The notes under the pieces were generated by a model. It made no database searches, was not told the origin of the DNA, and saw nothing but the letters and a program-made list of their open reading frames with translations. This document shows, piece by piece, positions 58,460 through 64,000 of a stretch of 64,000 bases of DNA (its first letter is position 1; each line of letters starts with the position of its first letter). A program made the position numbers and the translations under genes. Source of the stretch: Serripes groenlandicus (taxonomy: Eukaryota > Mollusca > Bivalvia > Cardiida > Cardiidae); assembly GCA_031761405.1 (NCBI GenBank), contig JASEVX010000012.1, forward strand, positions 24,844,694-24,908,693. The letters run 5' to 3'.

Positions 58460-58713
58460 TTTCTCTGTTTTAAAATGTTTAGTGAGAAAAAATCCCATCA
58501 TAGCAAAATCATTAAAGCTGGCAGTTATGGCTTTCTTTCATTGGAGCTCTCTCGTGATTGTGAGGTTTGCAATACGACCGACTCGCTGGACTCAGGATAA
58601 ATGATAACACACTTTTGCATGGCATTCTGTGTTATAGCTGAACAAGTGTTATCATCATCATCCTCATCATCAACAACAACATTATCACAAACTTCATTAG
58701 AGGATCCCTTTTT

Positions 58714-59348
58714 AGCTCGTTTGATTTTTTGAAAAAGCTATTGTCGTCACTTGATCCTCGTCGTCGTCTGCGCCGTCGTCGTCGTCTTCGTCGTCGTCGT
58801 CGGCGTTGATTAAGTTTTGCGTTTAGGTCACTTACACGGAAACTATCAAACCTAATACATTGAAATTTGGAAAACTTGTTCATCTATTACCTTCTTCACA
58901 TTTTATGCTAAAGATCGTGAGTGTGGCCTGTTATTTGGGGTAGAAAACATACATTTTGATGTATTTGGGTTGGCAATGTTAGTTAAGTTTTGTGTTTAGG
59001 TTTCTTACATGGAAACTATCAAACCTATTACTTGGAAAATGTGTTCATCTAATACCCTTCTTCAAATTGTATGCTGAGTGAGGCCTGTTTTTTTTCAGGG
59101 TAGAAAACATGAACTTTGATGTATTTTGGTTGATTTTGAGAATGGCGGTATTGGTTAAGTTTTGCGTTTAGGTCAGTTACATGAAAACTATCAAGCCTAT
59201 TACTTTGAAACTTGAAAAACTTGTTCATCTTTTATCCTCCTTCACAAAGTATGATAAAGATGCTGAACGGGCCTGTTTTTTGGGATAAAAACATCAATTT
59301 AGATTTATTTTGGTCGATTTCGAGAATTGGACATAGTTTCTTCATTTT
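58714..59348 (+). mobile_element. Helitron-like element, family R
   Basis: After a T-run comes agctcgtttga ... aaaaagct, then a cgtcgtcgtc run and three ~175 bp units with 'gttaagttttgcgtttagg', 'ggaaactatcaaacct' and 'aaaacttgttcatct'. No 3' end is seen before the next element. Confidence 0.6.
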
Positions 59349-59350
59349 AT

Positions 59351-59922
59351 AGCTCCACTGGCTGAAGGCCATTGGAGCTTATGTGACATCCAGATGTGGC
59401 GAATTGTCTTTCATGCTTGCATCTGTGCTTCCACTTTGTTTGCATCAAACCACTTTTCCTTCAAAACCACTTGGCAAATCGGGATGAAACTTCAGAGGAA
59501 GCATTCACTCAATGTTCGCCTACTTTGACATATTATGAATATATTTTATAGGATTGTGTTTTGGGGTTCAAGGTCACTGTTACTAAAAACAGGAAAACAG
59601 TAATATATACAATATCTTTAGTTACAGTTGACTTAATGTAACCATCTCATTTGCCTGTCCATACACAAGACTCAGCTTAATATGATCTTGACTGATTGTG
59701 ACAGCCATCCAACGTGAAGATCTTCCGTATCATGTATATGAACTTGGATTTATTATTTTCACATGGTCGATCTTTATTCAATACTTGAACAATATCAGTT
59801 GTGTGCGGTCATTATAATATTTAAATATTCATTCGGAATTTGAAGATTTTTTTATATAAAATAAATAAACCGTAAAAGGATAATATCAGACGAGCGTCAG
59901 GCACCCGCAGGCGGTGCTCTTG
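59351..59922 (+). mobile_element. Helitron-like element, family G
   Basis: 5' hairpin agctccactggc/gccattggagct. A unit carries 'ccacttggcaaatcggg' and 'gatgaaacttcagaggaagc'. The 3' hairpin gcacc/ggtgc precedes ctcttg. The expected inverted copy of the 5' arm is not evident, so the end may belong to another family. Confidence 0.5.
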
Positions 59923-60383
59923 TTATTTTTCTGGTTATTATAACCATTAATATCATTAGTTTTTGTGATATTAGCAAGGGGCTCTTTAGAGCCAATTGCT
60001 ATAGTAGGCGAAATCCGAAGACACTCATCATTTTGAGACTAGACTCTAGACTAGTGTTTTACAATATTGGCATTGAATTACTTCACATCTGTCTTTCTAT
60101 ATCAATTCTCCGTTTCTGAACACCATCTCGGTTTCAGAGAGATTTCTTGGTAGTTGCAGATCGTATATAATGTCAATGAAAGTGGATGTTCTGTGAAATA
60201 TTTTTTAAAAATGAATGGACTGTTGACAGCTTATACCCATGTTGTACTTTTCAAACTGCCAAATAGTTCTTGTCTAAAAATCAAAATGCGGGAACTTATT
60301 GGCATATCAGCCGGAAAATGGATTTGATTCGACATCACTTACCTAAAAGAAATAACTCGAAAGAAAGTGTATGTTAAAATAAG
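59923..60383. other. Unassigned sequence
   Basis: One short palindrome (ggctctttagagcc near 59978). Nothing else. Confidence 0.35.
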
Positions 60384-61110
60384 GGATGGAAACGAATAAT
60401 CGAATATTGGAAAATTCGAATTCAATTTTCGAATATGAAAAATCATATTTTTCTGACGACTTTTTGTAAAGAAATAAACTTTAAATAATCAAACAAGAAA
60501 TGATCAGTGTCTAACAGAAATCACGAGTTTGAGCTAATCGCGATAAAGCATGAGGGGATAAAGAGTGTGAATGTGTCATCGGTAATGGTTTTTATAACGT
60601 ATGTCAAACCTTAAATAACAGCATCTGTACCCCGGAACGCATTTTCAGTCGCGTTGGTCTGTTGCTTAAAGTAACTGAGGAAAAGACAATTTGAAGCCTA
60701 CGCGTATCTTTCACAAATAAATTGTATAAAGTAAAAACAAAGTAAGAACAAGAAGGAAAAACAACTTAATTATTTTATAATCTAACACAAATACATCATA
60801 CATGAATCATTTCAATAAATACCTTGAACACTTTGACCATTCGACCTGATTCATGCCGATCATTGCAACAAATGTATTCGAGTTTTCTTCTTGATTTATG
60901 TCAACACGAAAGTCAAATATATCTGTTACGAAACACTTTTTGAGTATGTTTAAAAACGTGTAATATACACGTACACAATGTTTGGAAAACCTCCATTTTT
61001 GAAATGCAATTGTACCTGTATTACGAACAATCTGATTTTGGATAACTATTTAAGATGCGGCTAACGAATATTCGAATATATTCAAATAAGTAAAACGAAT
61101 ATTCGAATAA
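60384..61110. mobile_element. Possible hAT-like element with 'ttcgaatattcgaa' ends
   Basis: Opens with agggatggaaacgaata and cgaatattgg, and closes near 61110 with cgaatattcgaata repeats. The opening word matches the hAT-like terminus at 37.55 kb. No transposase is present. Confidence 0.4.
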
Positions 61111-61189
61111 TGTTGAAATGTTGAATTACATAATAAAAAAAATAAAATGTATTTCTACGCTGTCAACATGACTTGACCAAGCGTAACAT

Positions 61190-61818
61190 GCATGGACAAA
61201 TTAAAGTAGTTTGTTCATACTTTCTATAGGTGTCATTCACACACTGAACAAATTAAAGCAGTATGTGCATACTTAACGCAGGTGTAATTATGATTGCGAT
61301 TTCAAAATTGAATTTGAATTGATGACTTTATATTTGAAAGGGGAGAGTACTGTGTACATTGTCTTAACTAATTAACTCATGAATGAAAGTGTATTCACTC
61401 CAAGCCACGTCTCTTAATGTAACATATTTCAATATAACCCACGTATTCCATGTTTATCTTTGTAGTATTAAATATTCTGCTAAGCTATATGGTTGTTCCT
61501 TCATTTAATGTTGTACACATACACAACACATTGGCGACGAGGTTGGGATATTGTACCGCTATAAATGATAATGATTATGTTAATTGAGGTCTTCGTGGAC
61601 ATTGAAACGTATTGGCTAATCACAATCGGAACAAAATAAAGCAGTATGTACATACGTTCATCGGTGTATTATGATTGCGATTTCACAATTGAATTTGAAT
61701 TGATGACTTTACATTTGAAGGTGGAGAGTTCATTTCATGTTAATCTTTGTAGTATTCAATATTCTACTAAGCTATTCAGCTGTTCCTTCATTTAGTGTTG
61801 TACACATACACAACACGG
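61190..61818 (+). mobile_element. Possible miniature LTR element (TRIM-like)
   Basis: Two related repeats (about 61243-61530 and 61627-61818) share 'ttatgattgcgatttc', 'gaatttgaattgatgac', 'ctttgtagtatt' and 'gtacacatacacaaca'. The second lacks ~105 bp. The first is followed by cattggcgacgagg, a word often seen just after the 5' LTR of gypsy-type elements. Only ~90 bp separates them and nothing is coded. Confidence 0.45.
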
Positions 61819-62145
61819 CCCTTATGTTTATTATTTCAAAATTCATTCGCATTGTGGTGCAAAATCGCTAGAACGGTATACATATCGATACTAATTGTGT
61901 ATTGTGAACAATACTACAGAGTAAAAAGCACCATCGACAGATCTATAAGTACCTTCAGATCAACAACTTCTACAACCTGCTCATTGAATATTCACACTTA
62001 TTGATAATTTGAAATAATAAAAAACAGTGCATGTATTTGTTCACCTATGTTATGGAAACATAACATGTTCAGTTGTTTTGAGGCAGCTGTGACTGTGACT
62101 GTATAAAGCTATGCTAGACTGACCCCTACAATTTGGATTATTTTT

Positions 62146-62604
62146 AGCTCGACTATTCGAAGAATATGAGAGCTAAACTACTCACCCTGGCGTCGCCGGT
62201 ACATGTATTGCATTGAAACTTTCTACAACCCTACTAAACTATCACACCTTTTTTTACTTAGAAATTCTGGTTAAAGTTTTGCGTGCAACTAAATTAAGAG
62301 TCCATATCTCAGTATTTACTAGATGCATTGCATTGAAACTTTATACAACCCTACCCAATCATCACACCTATGTAGATTATCAAGTTAGATAACTCTATCT
62401 TGCATTTTATGCAAGTTATGGCCCTTTTTTACTTAGAAATTCTGGTTAAAGTTTTGCGTGCAACTAAATTAAGAGTCCATATCTCAGTATTTACTTGATG
62501 CATTGCATTGAAACTTTATATAACCCTACCCAAGCATCACACCTATGTAGATTATCAAGTTAAATAACTCTATCCTGCATTTTATGCAAGTTATGGCCCT
62601 TTTT
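62146..62604 (+). mobile_element. Helitron-like element, family O, cut by the next
   Basis: agctcgactattcg ... gagagct hairpin, then ~185 bp units with 'gcattgcattgaaacttta', 'tatgcaagttatggccc' and 'ttctggttaaagttttgcg'. The third unit is interrupted in its T-run at 62600. Confidence 0.6.
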
Positions 62605-64000
62605 ATGCCCCCGGAATCAGAGATTCGGTGGGCATATAGTTTTTGGCCTGTCTGCACGTCTGTCTGTCTGTCTGTCTGCACGAAAAAAACTTTAACCTTG
62701 ACCACTACTTTTGAACCATAACAGGTACGGCTACCATATTTCACATATGTATTCCTTGTGACATGACCTTTCTGTCAGTACCAACATTTTTGACCTTGCG
62801 ACCTTGACCTTTGACCTAGATGTTGCCATTCTCGAAAACAACTTTAACCTTGGCCATTACTTTTGAACCATAACAGGTACGGCTACCATATTTCACATGT
62901 GTATTCCTTGTGACATGACCTTTCTGTCAGTACCAACATTTTTGACCTTGCGACCTTGACCTTTGATCTAGATGTTGCCATTCTCGAAAAAACTTTAACC
63001 TTGGCCATTACTTTTGAACCATAACAGGTACGGCTACCATATTTCACATGTGTATTCCTTGTGACATGAACTTTCTGTCAGTACCAACATTTTTGACCTT
63101 GCGACCTTGACCTTTGACCTAGATGTTGCCATTTTCGAAAAAACCTTAACCTTGGCCATTACTTTTGAACCATAACAGGTACGGCTACCATATTTCACAT
63201 GTGTATTCCTTGTGACATGAACTTTCTGTCAGTACCAACATTTTTGACCTTGCAACCTTGACCTTTGACCTAGATGTTGCCATTCTCGAAAAAAACTTTA
63301 ACCTTGACCACTACTTTTGAACCATATCAGGTACGGCTACCATATTTCACATGCGTATACCTTGTGACATGACCTTTCTGTCAGTACCAACAATTTTTAC
63401 CTTGCGACCTTGACCTTTGACCTAGATGTTGCCATTCTCGAAAAAAACTTTAACCTTCACCACTACTTTTGAACCATAACAAGTACGGCTACCATATTTC
63501 ACATATGTATTCCTTGTGACATGACCTTTCTGTCAGTACCAACATTTTTGACCTTGCGACCTTGACCTTTGACCTAGATGTTGCCATTCTCGAAAAAAAC
63601 TTTAACCTTGGCCATTACTTTTGAACCATAACAGGTACGGCTACCATATTTCACATGTGTATTCCTTGTGACATGAACTTTCTGTCAGTACCAACATTTT
63701 TGACCTTGCAACCTTGACCTTTGACCTAGATGTTGCCATTCTCGAAAAAAACTTTAACCTTGACCACTACTTTTGAACCATAACAGGTACGGGTACCATA
63801 TTTCACATGCGTATACCTTGTGACATGACCTTTCTGTCAGTACCAACACTTTTTACCTTGCGACCTTGACCTTTGACCTAGATGTTGCCATTCTCGAAAA
63901 AAACTTTAACCGTCACCACTACATTTGAACCATAACAAGTACGGGTACCATATTTTACGTGTGTATACCTTGTGACATGAACTTTCTGTCAATACCAACA
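62605..64000 (+). mobile_element. Helitron-like array, family P, runs off the window
   Basis: 5' hairpin atgccc..ccggaatc ... gattcgg.tgggcat, then gtctgtctgtctgtctg. About 8.5 units of ~151 bp follow, each with 'gaaccataacaggtacgg', 'tatttcacatgtgtattcc' and 'gaccttgacctttgacct'. The 3' end is beyond 64000. Confidence 0.7.
62805..63879 (-). promoter_or_regulatory. Tandem DR1-type nuclear-receptor-like sites
   Basis: Each 151 bp unit carries tgacctttgacct, which reversed is AGGTCAAAGGTCA, the DR1 consensus. Exact copies are at 62805, 63108, 63259, 63411, 63563, 63715 and 63867; a one-base variant is at 62957. Further aggtca half-sites flank each. Binding is not shown by sequence alone. Confidence 0.4.

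Noticed and set aside
58632..58883. Minus-strand frame with a long Arg run
   Set aside because: It is the translation of a cgtcgtcgt microrepeat at the start of a Helitron-like element, not a nuclear-localisation or RNA-binding protein.
62690..64000. CRISPR-like array because of regular spacing
   Set aside because: Whole 151 bp units are repeated with no unique spacers, and the setting is an animal genome.

Overview
The window is animal nuclear DNA, most likely from a bivalve mollusc. It is AT-rich, gene-poor and crowded with tRNA-headed SINEs ending in a 'ggcgttaaaccc(caatcaat)' tail. It also holds Helitron-like elements built from tandem ~150-175 bp units, TTAA-flanked MITEs, and fragments of LINE and Ty3/gypsy retroelements. 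The species cannot be named from sequence alone. There are no bacterial operons, CRISPR arrays or rRNA genes.

Coding content is small. (1) At 27.6-33.1 kb lies a 5.5 kb DNA transposon with ~330 bp terminal inverted repeats. It has one long transposase frame, split by a single frameshift into a Cys-rich N-terminal part and a 1237-residue part. The long part has a candidate DDE-type core, a FEN1/XPG-like nuclease domain with its acidic residues in place, and a C-terminal CXC cysteine cluster. This fits the Academ (XPG-nuclease-bearing) superfamily. It sits inside an older LINE 3' end. (2) At 34.9-35.8 kb is a single-exon nine-finger C2H2 protein, cut short by an extra T, with a finger relic of the same type at 8.15-8.6 kb. 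(3) A signal-peptide exon with a good splice donor (39.14-39.26 kb) and a phase-compatible terminal exon (58.29-58.46 kb) may form a small secreted Cys-containing host gene with a ~19 kb intron full of transposons.

Layout: 0-5.8 kb, SINE and MITE fragments and a 210 bp tandem duplication; 5.8-8.2 kb, a 'ttgacgaa' satellite with SINEs and a copied-in 776 bp block; 8.2-16.6 kb, finger relic and nested Helitron-like elements; 16.6-20 kb, mostly AT-rich sequence; 20-26.9 kb, nested Helitron-like elements and one TTAA MITE; 27.2-33.2 kb, the Academ-like transposon in a LINE; 34-39 kb, zinc-finger gene, another Helitron-like copy, MITEs and SINEs; 39-58.5 kb, the putative gene with a dead gypsy element and a dead LINE, each split by other repeats; 58.5-64 kb, more Helitron-like arrays, a hAT-like fragment, a miniature LTR element and a 151 bp array running off the window.

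The most unusual pattern is that many Helitron-like families with different sequences share one design: a T-run, a 5' hairpin, a short GTC-type microrepeat, n copies of a ~150-175 bp unit, an inverted copy of the 5' arm, often a 3' hairpin, and CTCTTG or CTAG followed by T. Several families also share short motifs inside their units, which suggests very old common descent. All functional statements are inferences from sequence reading; no database search was run.
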